The position numbers and the translations under genes were made by a program. A stretch of 64,000 nucleotides of DNA, from contig CADCSX010000007.1 in the NCBI GenBank assembly GCA_902805475.1, positions 62,001 through 126,000 on the forward strand, written 5' to 3'. Position 1 is the first letter of the stretch; each line of letters opens with the position of its first letter. The notes under the pieces were generated by a model that was not told the origin of the DNA, did not search any database, and saw only the letters and a list, made by a program, of their open reading frames with translations. Shown in pieces: positions 36,775 to 49,500 of the stretch. This DNA is from Entonaema liquescens (Eukaryota; Ascomycota; Sordariomycetes; Xylariales; Xylariaceae).

Positions 36775-38992
36775 ATGCACCCGTTCAGCTGGATTACGTT
36801 GGGGGCCAGCGTTTGTTCAAGGTGAGGAATAAGGGGTGATCCGCCCCCTGACAACGTCGCAGCCGAAGATTGTACGCGACGCGACATATTCAAAGTCCTA
36901 CGGTCCGGATAACGCTTCCGTCTAGTCTTTTCTGTTTATGTCCCGGGAGGCAAGGCTTACACATGTACTCGAATCTGGGTTTCAGTCTCGCGGTACCGTA
37001 TTTTTCTTATTTATTGCTTGTTCTATGAAACTACGTGGGGAGAGCTGCGACGTACTAGAAGCGGAGAGCGAAGATACCCTCGGGGGCTTGGGCTGTATTT
37101 GATTTCATATACGGCCTCGTTCTCAGATTGCTGTTCCCACGTTTTTCTTGGGGCGCTTCTTTTTACTATGAAATATGCGAAGGTGTTGAAATATGTGTAG
37201 GTTGAGAGTTACAGTTGCTTTATGGGAAATATTCATGGGATAAAAGGGACATGGCGGGTGGACAAAAAGCTACTAGGCCGAGAGCCTCGCGGCTTATACC
37301 TAGCGTGATTTAACGAATCATGAAGAGACATTTCTGCGAGTAGTCGGGCTGATACCCCGGGTTTAGTTAAGATTAGGTAGTAAATCTGCATAGTTAAGGC
37401 TGGGTTAGTTTCTGACTAATTACTGGGGTTGGTTTCTTGTGCTTTGACGCGACTTTGCAACCCCCGTCTATGGTAATGGGTGATGAGGCTCTAATGGTTG
37501 TATAAACGTTTGGTTGAAGGTGATGGATGCTAAGAAGGAGAACAATGGTATACGGATCATTAGGTCCTATTATGATAGACCATATGGAAGATGATTTAGT
37601 TATATCAATATGGGTTATAAATATGATGGTTTGTCATCAACTAGTATATATGAAGAGAAGAGACCTTAACGATAGAATCAGCCCAAGGGTTCGACTTTAG
37701 TGCATTTATCCCCAAGTGGGACGCATTAAGGCGATGAACGCTAAGGGGCGTGGTGCTGACCGGTAAGTTCCGCTGACGCCAGAAAAGATAGCGTGGCTTA
37801 TGTTATTTTATTCTTTCCCTTCCAATAATTGAAGAAGGCCCAAATGACTGTTTTTGGTTCACGAGGATGGATGGCGCCATCCAAATCTGGGCACATTCGA
37901 TCAGCAGTGCTGCGCAAAAGAACGAAATGGCTTAGACTGTCTCATAATGGAACAGGTGCAGAACACAATGTATAACTAGTCATTTCTATATAGTTAATTG
38001 GTTACATGAAATGGTATAAAAGTATTTCGGCAGCCATCGGGCCGCCACCGGTCGCGAATATCTAAAATAGGGGGGGGATGGAGATGGGATCGGTGAAGTT
38101 ATATATACCTATGTGTATGTATATGTGTATGTGTATGTATGCATGGTAGTTGTCTTTGAATAGCCATTTAAATAGGTAGCTTACTAAAAAGGGGGGCACA
38201 GAGCCAATGGAAGCATGGTCTAAGTTCAGGAACCACATGCGATATTAACCAATGCTGCAGACTACTACAGAATACTACCTCCACCCTGCAGGTGTTAAAA
38301 AGTACACCACCACACCTGGAGATATTCCTATCTATTCCCGACGCCAATAGTAGTAGAGCTTTCCGATACGAGTAGTGAAACGCGACAGGGGGTGGGTAAG
38401 TACATAGTAGAAGCAAGGAGAGCAAGGCCCTAAATGGGGGTCGGGAATAGGAATAGGGAAGCTTGATTTGTAGGTTTTGTAAGTTGTTAGCCGTAGCTGA
38501 ACCCGTGTTTGATGGAGTCTCGTCCCAGAAAGTAGTAGAGTGATAGAGTAGTAGAGTGGTAGAGTGGACACCACGCCACGATGTCACCCTGGCGTCGCCT
38601 CAGTCAGCCCAGTTTCTCTTTCATGTACTTGGTAGATTGGGTAGATTAGGTAGATTGCATCTTCTCATTCGTGTATTAATTGCTACAAATCGGTCGGGTT
38701 CAATACGTAGCGTAGTTCGTTCCCGATCCTTCAAAAGGCAAGGGCCCCATTAGATCACCCCGTTCGTTCACTTGGGTCTACCGGTCCCGAAGGGCTTTTT
38801 CTGTTTTTTTTTTTTTTCTGTTTTTGATTCTGCTTTACTTCCCCAACTCTACAGTTTTATGTCTGTAGTTACGGGGTATTTTCTAATCTTCCTATAATCC
38901 CGTAGTAATAGCAGTAATATTTGTTGTTGTTGCTGCTGCTGTTGTGGTCCGTTCACCTCTATTCTCTCTTAACGCGCTGTGCTGTGCTTGTC
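36775..38992. other. Intergenic region
   Basis: I find no supportable gene in these 2.2 kb. It includes the 3' region of the zinc-cluster gene, a GTATGTAT/GTGTATGT microsatellite at about 38110-38140, a GTAGAGTGATAGA-type tandem at about 38530-38566, and GGTAGATT repeats at about 38628-38657. A T-rich tract (38801-38823) and a TTG/CTG trinucleotide run (38921-38945) lie just before the next gene. Confidence 0.55.
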
Positions 38993-40399
38993 ATGGCTAT
39001 CCCGACTACGACGACAGCGGCGAGCCTCTCGGAGGCAGAGGTGGTGGTAAAAGCAGCCTCGAGCTCGCCGACGACGACGACGACGCCGGTCGTCTCGGTT
39101 CTCACGCTCACGCAAAAGGAACTCACAACAACTTTCACACCGCCATCGTCATGTGGGGAGATGCACCTCACCCAGCTGTCCTCGCCGGGGTATCAGTTAT
39201 GGTTGAACGAGCCCCAACCCGTACCGAGTTCGAAGATTGGGGATTGCTATCCGCCTGGGTTTATTAATGGATATACGAGTGGTTAGTACCTCCGATAGCA
39301 AACCACTATTATTTCTCGAGTTGTCTTTTCTAGGAATGTGCTAACGTGTGTTGCAGTATGTGATGACCCTGATTCATTGTCTATCATGCCGTGGATGATA
39401 TGTCGAAAGAGACATATTAGGGACCGAAAGAGGAAAAGTTACTAACATGCCATAGATACAAAATGCGTCGAGTTCTATCGCTCCTATGTTCTCGCCGTTG
39501 GTCTGTCCTGAAGGTTGGAGCGCGGCTCAGACGTGGACAAATGGATATATAGCTTGTTGCGCCTCGTAAGTAAAAATCACTTATATCCTATGCTGTCGTC
39601 CATGAGGGAAGCGCATTATTATGCTTCACCTATACGCTGCGCAGATCAAACATGACATATCATTTATGCAAGTCAATTATTATATGATCGGGCCTAATTA
39701 TAGCGATAGTGGTTTTCAACTTCATGTTCCCGACGAGCCTATAGATACCAATAGACCTGCGTATGGAGGTACCTGCTATAGCAATTTCAAAGTCGGCCAA
39801 ACTGTCAAGGTTACCGCTTATGATAGCGAGAGTATCACGGCGACGGTTGAATGGGTGGCCTCGGCTACTAATGACCAGGCCTATGCGCATCCCATTGACG
39901 GCTTCGCACTAAGTCTAGACGACGACGTGAGTTCCCTAAACAAGTACTCTTTATCAAGTCGTAGACATAATACTAATATCGAATGTAGTCGAGTTCTTCT
40001 GGTCTCTCAGGCGGTGCAATTGCGGGTATCGTAGTAGGCGTTTTAGTACTGGTGATCGCCCTTCTCGTCGGCCTGCTATTCTTCTTAAAGAAATACCGCC
40101 AGAAGAGGATGCCTCAAACCACTCCCGACGGCTTACAGCAAGGTCAACAGCAACAAACAATACCCCCAGAGCAATGGAGCAATAAGGAGCCGTTAGTCTC
40201 GCCCAGTCCCGGTTACACGCAATCGGGGTACACACAATCGCCATATAGCGGTACTCCAGGAGCATATGAAGGCCCAACACCTCCTTATCAACCCACACAA
40301 CATTACGAACTTGATTCGCAGACGCCGAACGAGCTCGACTCGGGATGGGCAGGAGGCGAATTGGAAAATCACGAAGTACCGGCGCATAAACGGAATTGA
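38993..40399 (+). CDS. Single-pass membrane protein with Cys-rich extracellular domain
   Basis: I do not recognise a named gene. Exon 1 (38993-39281) encodes a Thr/Ser-rich N-terminus and TTTFTPPSSCGEMHLTQL, with CYPPGFINGYTS at its end. Later exons read PMFSPLVCPEGWSAAQTWTN and YIACCAS (to 39565), then GFQLHVPDEPIDTNRPAYGG (39710-39926). The last exon (39989-40399) starts with SSSGLSGGAIAGIVVG, a 20-plus-residue membrane span, a KKYRQKR stop-transfer and a Pro/Gln/Tyr-rich cytoplasmic tail ending HKRN. The CxPxGF ... CPxGW ... CC-SGF pattern is common in fungal cell-surface proteins with one TM, often sensor-like. The join between exon 1 and the FSPLVCPEGW exon is unresolved: a branch-supported exon at about 39357 and an acceptor at 39455 exist, but no GT donor between them keeps the frame. 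No clear signal peptide follows the ATG; an upstream Leu-rich in-frame stretch has no ATG. Confidence 0.7.
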
Positions 40400-40987
40400 G
40401 GTGGAATTGTACAATAGATGGGAGGGAAATGTCAACAGCAAAACGAATAGGAGGATGTATATACCATTACGACGCAGCATTTGGTTGAAAGAGAAAAGAA
40501 AAGAAAAGAAAAGAAAAGAAAAAAAAACTTCACCTACTTCTCGGCATGTTGGTTCGGGTTGGGGGTGTTTAAACAATTTGAGCAATACGAAAGCTACTAT
40601 CGAAATCCTACGTTTCTCTCATACCATATACGAAATATTCCTTCTACGTAGGAGCAGCTCTACGAACGAATACCCCATAGGCAGATGTTAGAAAAATACC
40701 TAATACGAGGTTTATTATGCCGGATTCTTGTATATACTATTTATTATATTACGTATCATTGTCTTTCCCATTTATCACCTGTCTTTCTCTCTCTCTTTTT
40801 TTTTTTAAAACGTACCTAGGTATCTATTATAGATATTTAAGCACGACGCTACCGAAAAGGGGGGTTCCGCACCGGCCCGCAACGCTACCCGCGTCTTAGC
40901 CCTAAACACCGAACTTGGGTCCACGAACCGAGAGACCGTCACAAACTACGGAGGCTTTATAACTAACTAAAACAATCATTTTTTCAA
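40400..40987. other. Intergenic spacer before the tRNA
   Basis: This is the 3' region of the membrane-protein gene. It includes an AAAAG microsatellite at about 40489-40520, a CTCTCTCTTTTTT tract at 40788-40806 and a TACCTAGGTA palindrome at about 40815-40824. I see no coding potential. Confidence 0.6.
40489..40520. repeat. AAAAG microsatellite
   Basis: At least five consecutive AAAAG/AAGAA units run into an A tract, within the 3' region of the single-TM protein gene. Confidence 0.8.
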
Positions 40988-41077
40988 GCGGGGATAGCTC
41001 AATTGGGAGAGCGTCAGACTGAAGTCCAACTTCATTCTAATATCTGAAGGTCGTGCGTTCGATCCGCACTCACCGCA
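40988..41077 (+). tRNA. tRNA-Phe: tRNA-Phe (GAA) with 17-nt intron
   Basis: The sequence folds as a tRNA: acceptor strand GCGGGGA, D-arm GCTCAATTGGGAGAGC (A box), anticodon stem CAGAC with loop containing GAA, a short intron, then the 3' anticodon strand, variable AGGTC, and T-arm GTGCG-TTCGATC-CGCAC (B box). The 3' acceptor strand TCACCGC and discriminator A follow. Removing 41025-41041 (17 nt, just 3' of the base after the anticodon) restores a standard ACTGAAGATCTG anticodon arm, the normal intron position for nuclear tRNA genes. One acceptor-stem pair (G at 40992 with A at 41072) is mismatched. A T-run downstream (41137-41144) could serve as the Pol III terminator. Confidence 0.95.
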
Positions 41078-41430
41078 TCAATAACTGATCAGAAATGGTC
41101 GGATTCGCTTTTTGGCTTTTTGTTTTCCTTCTTCACTTTTTTTTCTTTGTTTATTCCTCTCTCTCTCTCTATATATATATAGTATCTTCGAAGGCTAATA
41201 TTTGATTAGATACCTACCTATCGAGTGTATATGATCAAGGATAAATACTATTAATATATTACATATTGTTTTATTATTGAAGAAGCTTAGTACACAATAT
41301 CCATGTGGGTATGCAGGTATATACGGGTTAAGAAAACACAACGCTCGGTGAAAGAGGAGAGAGAACAAGACCCTAAGGCTCCTGCTAAATGCATGGGGGG
41401 TATCAAAGATGGACAGGCAAGCAGCGCCGC
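41078..41430. other. Spacer between tRNA-Phe and the FAD oxidase
   Basis: This short spacer has a T-rich segment (41108-41150) with Pol III terminator-like T runs, then a CTCTCTCTCTCT/ATATATATATA tract at about 41158-41181. The rest would be the 3' UTR of the reverse-strand oxidase. I see no gene. Confidence 0.6.
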
Positions 41431-43019
41431 TTAAGGCTTCCAACCGCCGGTTCGATTTCGGAAAAAACCATCAGGATCTACACTCTCCGATACTGAGTGT
41501 GCGAACGCCCTGCTCTCAGGACGTAGCCGCGCGAAGTAGTCCTGCTGGTGGAAGCCGTAGTTCATGAATATGGGTAGGTAGACGTCAGGTAAGGTCCCGT
41601 CTTTCTGCCACCCGAGTATACGCTCACGAACACCGCCGTACTATCATCGCACAGGTATGTTAGTAAATTGTTCTTATAAGCCAAAATGTAGGGAGGGTCA
41701 TATGGATTGGGAATGTATGTAGGTAGGTAGGTACTCACTGTATTCTGCAGCTTCTGGTCCATCTTCGCGTAGTCGCCCTGTGGCAAGAAGCTATAATTCA
41801 ACTCAATAATCAGACGGTGCGCCTCATCATCCGTATCGATCAGGTCCGCGCCCCTTGCTTTCGCGGCTTGGGCAATGGCCTTGGGGAAGGGCTGGTACGC
41901 GATCGAGGCGATGATACCTGGTTCTAGGAGCACCGTGTCGGTGATGTTGCGCCAGTGTGCGTGGATACCCTCCATCACCTTGGCGCTGTTCTCCGCCGAC
42001 GGCATAGGAATTGTCTCGGTACCAATCTGCACGACGGACAGCGGGACGACAACCCAGTTACTGCCGGCCATGAGCTTCGCGTAGGTCTGGACCTTGGTCG
42101 TGTCGAGGAGAGGTCCCACGTCGGTGAAGTTCTTGAATGTTCCCTCGGGGACTACCGGGCCGTCGTAGAATAGGAATAAGATCCAGGTGTCGATGAGGTC
42201 GATGTTACCGCGCTCTGCCGTGACTATGACGGCCGCCTTGTTGTCCTGGTTGTACTCGGTGAAGTCCCGCACGGCCTTCAACAGCCTCTTGTCTTTCTCA
42301 GGGCTGCGAAGGAAGACCAAGTTGCCGCCGAAGACATCGCCTTGGCGGTATAATTGCAGAACATAAGTTGTCACGACACCGAAGTTGTTACCACCACCCT
42401 TGAGAGCCGTGAACAGATCCGTGTTCTTGGTGGCGGATGCGGTGGTGATCGTACCGTTAGCTAGTACGATCTCATATTCCAGCACGGAGGAAGCACTCCA
42501 GCCGTACTGAGCTGACATATACGAGAGGCCGCCGCCGAGGATAAGGCCGCCTACGCCTGTGTTGCCGATACGGCCGCCAACGAATGTCCAGCCTGTCCCT
42601 TGGAGCTCAGCTGAAATGCTGTCTAACCGCTGGCCTGGTCCTACTCTAGCTATGCCCGTCTCCTGATCCACGATGACCTGTTTGAGCTTCTGAGTCGAGA
42701 TAAGGGGGCCGCCCTTAACACTCGACCAGCCATTATTTGGGTTGTGACCACCAGATTTAACGGCGAAGGGTTCTGTGTTATTGCTGAGTACCTTCACGAT
42801 GGCAGACACCTCGTTGGCATCCTTGGGGAAAAGAATACAAGAAGGCTTCAGGGCAGAGCATGAGGTAGACCAATACTCGTTCTGCTCGTGGATATACGAT
42901 AGATCAAGAGGATCAGCAACATCAATATTGGAAATGTCCTTCAGGGTGGAGCACGTGTCAGCAAGAGCTAGCCCTGACAGGGCGAGAGCCGAGGCGGCGA
43001 GGGTACAGGTAGAGACCAT
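41431..43019 (-). CDS. Secreted FAD-linked oxidoreductase (berberine-bridge/6-hydroxynicotine oxidase-like)
   Basis: This is an FAD-dependent oxidase of the PCMH/VAO superfamily with a C-terminal berberine-bridge-like segment; such proteins are secreted or serve secondary metabolism in fungi. Two exons: 41739-43019 and 41431-41640, with a 98-nt intron (GTGAGT donor, CTAAC branch), 496 residues. The N-terminus MVSTCTLAASALALSGLALA is a signal peptide. FAD-binding motifs: PSCILFPKDANEVSAIVKVL; FAVKSGGHNPNNGWSSV, where H92 is the residue usually linked covalently to FAD; and VGGRIGNTGVGGLILGGGLS. The C-terminus YFARLRPESRAFAHSV ... DPDGFFRNRTGGWKP matches the family end. I see no second-Cys (bicovalent) motif: the usual second site reads GNTGVGGLILGGG. 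Neighbours are a tRNA and a gene-poor zone, so no biosynthetic cluster is evident. Substrate unknown. Confidence 0.92.
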
Positions 43020-46000
43020 CTCGTCTTCTAGGAGGGACTCCGGATGGTGGGTATATTTCTCTATGCCCCTCGGGACTGGCTGGTCGGCAGAAAGGTATAC
43101 TAAAGGAGTGGCAGTCTACCGTAAATTCTCCTAACTGGCAGTCGGTCTCACCCCTTATTATAGGAGACATCCCCCATCACCAAGCTACAAAGCTACTTAT
43201 TACCTAGCCGACCATAGGGCCTAGCCGAGATCCGTCCCTGATGGAGAACCAGGTTTAGAAATTTCACGTCACATAGCTTCCATCCCCAGATTTGGTTCAC
43301 TGCGAGGGCCCGCCGGCAAGGATGACGGCGCCAGCGCAAGGTTTTCCAAGTTTAAGTCACGTAGATATCATCAATATTTTCCCTTTACCTTGCTTCTTGT
43401 CGGTCCACGTTAGCTTATCTCCTTCAGACACGTCTGTGTCTGTGTCTGCTGCCTGCATGAGTTCTACAGCATCGGGTGGTACTAGTTGCGCGTGAACGAG
43501 GGAGGCCGTCCAATAATAGAATGTCGTCACTCGGCTAGCACGATGCAGCCCGTTGGTACCGAGCCAATAAGTAGACGAGCAGCGATGCCGGGCATCCGGA
43601 AGCGAAAGCCGCCAGATGAGGGGATGTAACGCTTTCCCGTCTGGTTCCTGGGGTGAAGAAAAGGGTGATTGATTCTTGATTTCCAAGAAACCGGCCGAAG
43701 AGTAGGCTGAGAAGAGAAAGGTTGAGTGAGGTCTAATTCCAGTCGCGTGTTTTTTTTTCGAGCCAACGCTAGGGCGAACGAGGAATACGGCTTGCATGAG
43801 AAGAAGCTAAATTTACGTATTACCGTTGAATATAACCGGTCGTGGCCTGTTCGAAGCTCCGTCCCACTTCAGGCAAGCTTTTTTCTTCGACGAACACATC
43901 AGCTAGGTACTTGGAAATCCACCAGGCTTTGGGTCTAGCTACCGTGCCAAGATCGAGGCTTACGGGGGGAGATTTCAGCCCATGCTGACGGGACGAGGGG
44001 CCAACTTTTCGATAGTTTCCGCCTAATGACTAGGACGGGCTACATATGCCAAGACTGCAGAGCCGTTATAGCGTTGCGAGCTTGGGGAGTTATAGAGTTG
44101 CGTTCCCGACCTGGGGATAACGCGGCACTGGGGCTCGACGTAGGTGTGTGTATGTTATGCGGGAGTGTAATTTGCCTTGAGATCTAGATATGGCCTACAC
44201 ACAACGTAGGTGGCGTATTAAGGTATATCACGTTACATCGCTGTCTCTTGGTTGTCATATTTTTTCTTTCGCGTTGTAAGATCACGATATCTCAAGCGGG
44301 ATAAGCGTCTTAGCAGAGCCGCGGATCTGTGGTTCTGAAGGATTGCGGGATCAGAAAGGTACCGTATCACGTATACTTGTTATTCCTGCATTTCGGTTAC
44401 GCTTACAGTTGTCCTTTAGGTTAAGCCCTTTGCCCAAGTCTGATGATATATTTTGAAAAGTTTCGCTTAGGTCTGTGGGCTCATACTTATTATTCATGTC
44501 GTATAGGGAAGCCGTAGAGGAAGGGGGCTAGAATTAGGTATGCCTCTTGAGTCTATAAGATGACTCTGACTTTAGCAAGTTAAGTTGAAAGGGACACGAA
44601 ACTATACTCCACCGAGATCTATTATAGCATTATTAATAGGCTGGTTTCTGGACCTCGGGTCACTGTTCCGCCCTCACGGATCAGATGGACTGGGATGATG
44701 GTCCACTATCTCCGCAAGGAATAAATACCTACATACTATTAGCCACTTGACTCGATCGTGCAGGTGGTCTCCATAACTTTTCGTCTGATGTCCAGCTCTT
44801 TGCCGTATACTCAAAGTGGTATTCCTGTTCCCCCATTTCGCTCACTGCTGACATATCTCCTGTTGGTGTCTGATGTGCGTCGTGCAATCTTAGTCCTGCA
44901 TAGGGAAATACGAAGACAGTAGATGCATTGCGTCTTACTGCGTTTTCATCTTCATCTCGCAGGCTGCATCGTAATAATGCAGCCACATCTCGTCCCGTGT
45001 GCATCAACCCGCCCACGCCGTTCCAAGTCATGTCTCAGTAAAGTCATCTCGAGCTCGGGATTTTCTCTTTGATATGTCGTCCCGCCGAAGAGGGAAGTTA
45101 CCTAAGCATATTTACATCATCCGGCAGTTCAGTTTCAGAATGTCGGTTCTTATAGGCTTGTTCGTAGGACAAATGGTACCGTGGTATCGAGGTCGCTGTC
45201 TCTGGTTGATTACGCATGTCCCAATGGTACGTAAACCAAGAAATCGGTATGCCGCTCGTCTGGGTGCTTAAACGGCGAGATGGCGAGAGGCATCTATTCG
45301 ATGAAGCAATATTGGCTTGTAGATCTATCGTTGAATAAGATTGCATGTTTTACTGCTATGAAGAATCTCACACTTACAATTGGTTGCTGGCGAGTTAAAG
45401 TACAGGACTTGTCAATGTCACATTTTAGTGATGACATGCTAGTGATACCTAACTTGAAATATTTATCATATATCACATATCAGTTTTCGATATAATTAAA
45501 CATACTAGAAGAAATGCATCTCGCAGTCTTTCCATTGGATGATTTTGTCTACTTTCAACTTATCATAATGTTGCATGAAATCGTGTTGAAATCGCATTTT
45601 ATTTTATGCCACACTCTATTTGTATAGTAATTATCAGTGAAGTATTCGATAGGCTCGTTAAAGGGTGTCTGCTTCTCTCCCAAAAAATAAATTGAAATCA
45701 AGTCTTACACGGGTTCATCGGCTGACGAGATATCTGAAGCTCTAATCAAGATCGTGGGCAAACAACATTTGACACCTTATAATAATATGACTCAGTGCGA
45801 TAGCAGTAGCGCGTACACTCCCCTGAACTTAATTATACCAAAGGCGCAAGTGTGGGGTGGTATGAAGTTTTATTTCATTCAGTTGCTGCTATCCCATTCT
45901 GAATGTATTGTTTCGAGTCCAAATAGCGTGTTCTCCTTCACAACAATGAAGACGTGCACTGCAATCAATTAACCAGGATTTCGTTCGATATGAGCTTCAG

Positions 46001-46309
46001 TATAAGAGAGAATTGAAATATAGCGATATACGATAAAATGGAGCTATCAAGGCTTGAATTTTGGATTACTTGGATTGATTATTGCTCAAGAATGGAGAAG
46101 CTGTCACATTTGATTTGAAGTAGAAGACGAAAGCGAAAGGTATTTAAACTAAGTTATTAATAGGAGTTAATTATTATCTAACTAGTGGGGCTATCATAGA
46201 GCCTCATAGTAAGATTAGTCTTATAGCTTTTTGCTTAACTGTTGTTCTCTGGTTTAAGTTCTGAATTACTTCAAACACTTTATCGCGTCGTCTCATTCAT
46301 CATTTTAAA
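43020..46309. other. Gene-poor region leading to the A+T block
   Basis: I find no supportable gene. The first 300 bases are the oxidase promoter. The 146-codon reverse frame at 43357-43797 has no recognisable motif or splice context. From about 45280 the sequence grows steadily more A+T-rich, reaching the saturated block at about 46310. Base composition at 44200-46300 suggests mild or old mutation rather than the extreme state further right. Confidence 0.5.
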
Positions 46310-46380
46310 TAAAAAAATTTAAAGAAAATTTAATAAAAAAATATATCTTGTATATTTTAATTAAATATTTATAATATAAT

Positions 46381-46550
46381 TATAAAAATATAATTATTTA
46401 TAAGTTTTATAAAGAAAATTTTATATATATTTTAAAATTAATTTAATTTTACGTTAATATATAAATTATTATATTATTATAAAAGTTTTTATAATTTATA
46501 TTATATAATTTAATTTTATAATTAATTAATATAATTATTAAATTTTTTTA
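46381..46550. repeat. Left terminal direct repeat of first A+T block
   Basis: This 170-bp stretch matches 51772-51941 in the same orientation with only a few differences. Examples of differences are ACGTTAATAT against ATATTAATAT and AAAAGTTTTT against AAAAATCTTT. Weaker similarity (TTTTAATTAAA) continues some 20-40 bp to the left, so the true LTR may be slightly longer. Confidence 0.8.
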
Positions 46551-49500
46551 TAATAATATTTTTACGTTAATTATAAAAAAATAAATTAAATTATAATAAT
46601 ATTATTAATTTAAAATTAAAAACGGAAAATTTTATACGTTAAATAAAAATATATAAATTTTAATAATTAAATTTTAAAAATATAAAATTTATAAAAATAA
46701 AATAAAAATAACCGATTTAATGAGTTTATTTAATTAATATATAATTAATAATTAAAAAACGGTAATATAAAAATTATAAAAAATAAATAATAAATAAAAA
46801 ATAACGATAAATTGTTTTATTTAAAAAATAATTAAAATGAAAATAAATGAAAAAAAGTAAATAAATTTAACGTAAAATTTAAAAAATCGAATAAATGTAT
46901 TAAAAATTACGATAATACGAATTTTAATTATTATAAAATTAATTATAAAAAGTTTAAAAAATAAAAAATATACAATAAACGTTTATTTAAATTTTTAATA
47001 ATAAATTAATTTTAAAAATATAATTAAAACGATTTTTAGAAATTTTATTAAATATAATTATTTTAAATTTATTTTAGTTTTTTAATTTACGAAAAATTTA
47101 AAAATTAACGTTTAAAAATGAGATTTAATTAATAATTAAAAAAAAAAGTAATTTTAACAATAAACGGAAAAAATGTTTTAAAAAATTAAAAAATAAAACA
47201 TTTAAAGTTATTTTTAATAAATAATTAATAAATAATAAATTTAATAACGAATTATTAAATTTATTAAGTTTAAATTTATTAAATTTAAAATTATTAAATT
47301 TGTTAAAATTAATTAAATTTTTAAAACGTACGAAATGTATAAAATTAAAATTATTATTAAAATTATTAAAATTATTAAATTTATTAAATTTATTAAATAA
47401 TAATTTAAAATTAAATAATGATTTAAATATTTTTTACGGTTAAAAAAAATAAAAAAAAAAATTTAAAATAATTAAAAAATTAAAAATAAAAAAATATTAT
47501 TAAAATTAATTAATTATAATATTAAATTAAATTAAAAACGTTTTAATTTTTTAATTAATAAAAATAATTATTTAAAAAGTTAAAAAAATTAATAAATATA
47601 TAAAAAAATGATTATATTAACGTTTAAAAAAATCGAATATATTAAAAAAATAAAATTTATAAATATAAATAAATTAAAAATAATTAAAGTTATTATAAAA
47701 ATATATTATTATAATTTATTAAATTTAATTATTAATATATAAAAAAGTATAAAAATATTATAAATATTTAATTATATATATATTTTAATAAATAAAATTT
47801 ATTAAAAAGAATTTTAAAATAAATTTTTAAATAAAAAATATAATAATAAAGATTTTATTTAATATAATTTTAAATAATAATAAATTATATAAATTATATA
47901 AAAATTAAAAATAAAGTTTAATAATAAATAATAAATTATTATATTTTTAATTAATTATAACAAAAAAATTAAAAATTAAATAAAATTATATAAAAAATTA
48001 TTTGATTTTATAAATAAATTTTTATAAAAATAATTAATAATTTTATTAATAAATTTTAATATAAAAAATTTAATTAAAAAATTAATAATTTAATTTATAA
48101 TATTTATAAAAATATAAAAAGTAAATTTATAAAGTTAAAATATTTAAAAAATAAATTAAATTAAAATAAAAAAAGTTTATTATATTTTAAATATAATAAA
48201 TACGGTTATTATAAAAAAAATTATTTAAAAAATAAAAAATTTAAAAATTATAATTATAATTATAATTATTAAATAAATTATATATTATAATTATTAATAA
48301 AATTAAATTAATATATAAATATAAATAATGGTATTTTTATAATAATAATAAATAAAAAAAAATATAATAATAATTATTAAATTATATAATAAAAAATATT
48401 TTTAATAAAATTTAAATTATAAATTTTAAATTTTAAAAAATTTCGAATTAAAATTTTTTTATACGTTTAAAAATATTATTAAAATAAATTATTATTATAT
48501 TATATATATTATAAATATTAAAAATAATTTCGAAAAAAAATATAATAATTAATATTTTAAATAAAAATTATATTATAAATATTAAAAATAAATTTATATT
48601 AATAATGAAAATAAAAATAATAAAATATTTATTATAAAAATTAAATAAAAATATTATAATAATAATATTAAAATATATTTTTTTAATTTAAAATTTTTTT
48701 ATTAAATTTTTTTTAAAAAATTTTTTATATTAAATAAATAATTAAATAAATAATTATTATATATATAACGTTAATAAAATAATTTTTATAATTATAAATA
48801 TTTATAAATAAAAATTTTATTTACAATAATATAATAAATTAAAATTAAAATTTATATTATTTTAATAATTAAAATATATATTAAAAAAAATATAAATATT
48901 AATAATTAAAATTATTTAAAAATATTAAATATGTTTAAAATATTATTAAAATTTATTAATAAAATAAAAAATAATATAATTTTATAATATTAAAAATTAT
49001 ATTATTTTAATATAAATAAATTAAAATAAATTATTAATAAATTTATAAATATAAATATTAATAAAAAAATAATTAAAAATTTATTTTATTTTATTTATAA
49101 TTAAATAAAAATTATAAAAATATTTTTAAAAAATTTTTAAAAATGAATTTTATATTTAAGAAAAATAATATAATATAATTTAAAAATATTATAATTTATT
49201 TTAATTAAAAAAAATAAATATTTTATAATAATTATAAATAATAAAAGTTTATAATAATAATTTATAATATATAAAATTAAAAATAAAATAATTATAATTT
49301 TAATAAAATATTTAATTTAATTATATAAAATATTTTAAATTTTATTTAATTAAAATAATAATTTATAAAAATAAATTAAGATTTTATAAATTAATAATGG
49401 ATAAAAATTTAAAATAAAAATATTAATTTAATATAATTATTATTTTATAATTAATATTAAAATAATATAATAAAAATATATATATATTTTTTATAAAATA

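Noticed and set aside
38921..38992. A Leu-rich signal-peptide-like extension upstream of the single-TM protein start.
   Set aside because: The frame there has only TTG/CTG codons from a trinucleotide run and no ATG before 38993.
41431..43019. FAD oxidase as part of a secondary-metabolite cluster.
   Set aside because: No synthase, cytochrome P450, methyltransferase or dedicated regulator lies next to it; the neighbours are a tRNA, a surface protein and gene-poor DNA.
43357..43797. A 146-codon reverse-strand open frame.
   Set aside because: Composition and content look random; no homologous pattern, start context or neighbouring exon was seen.
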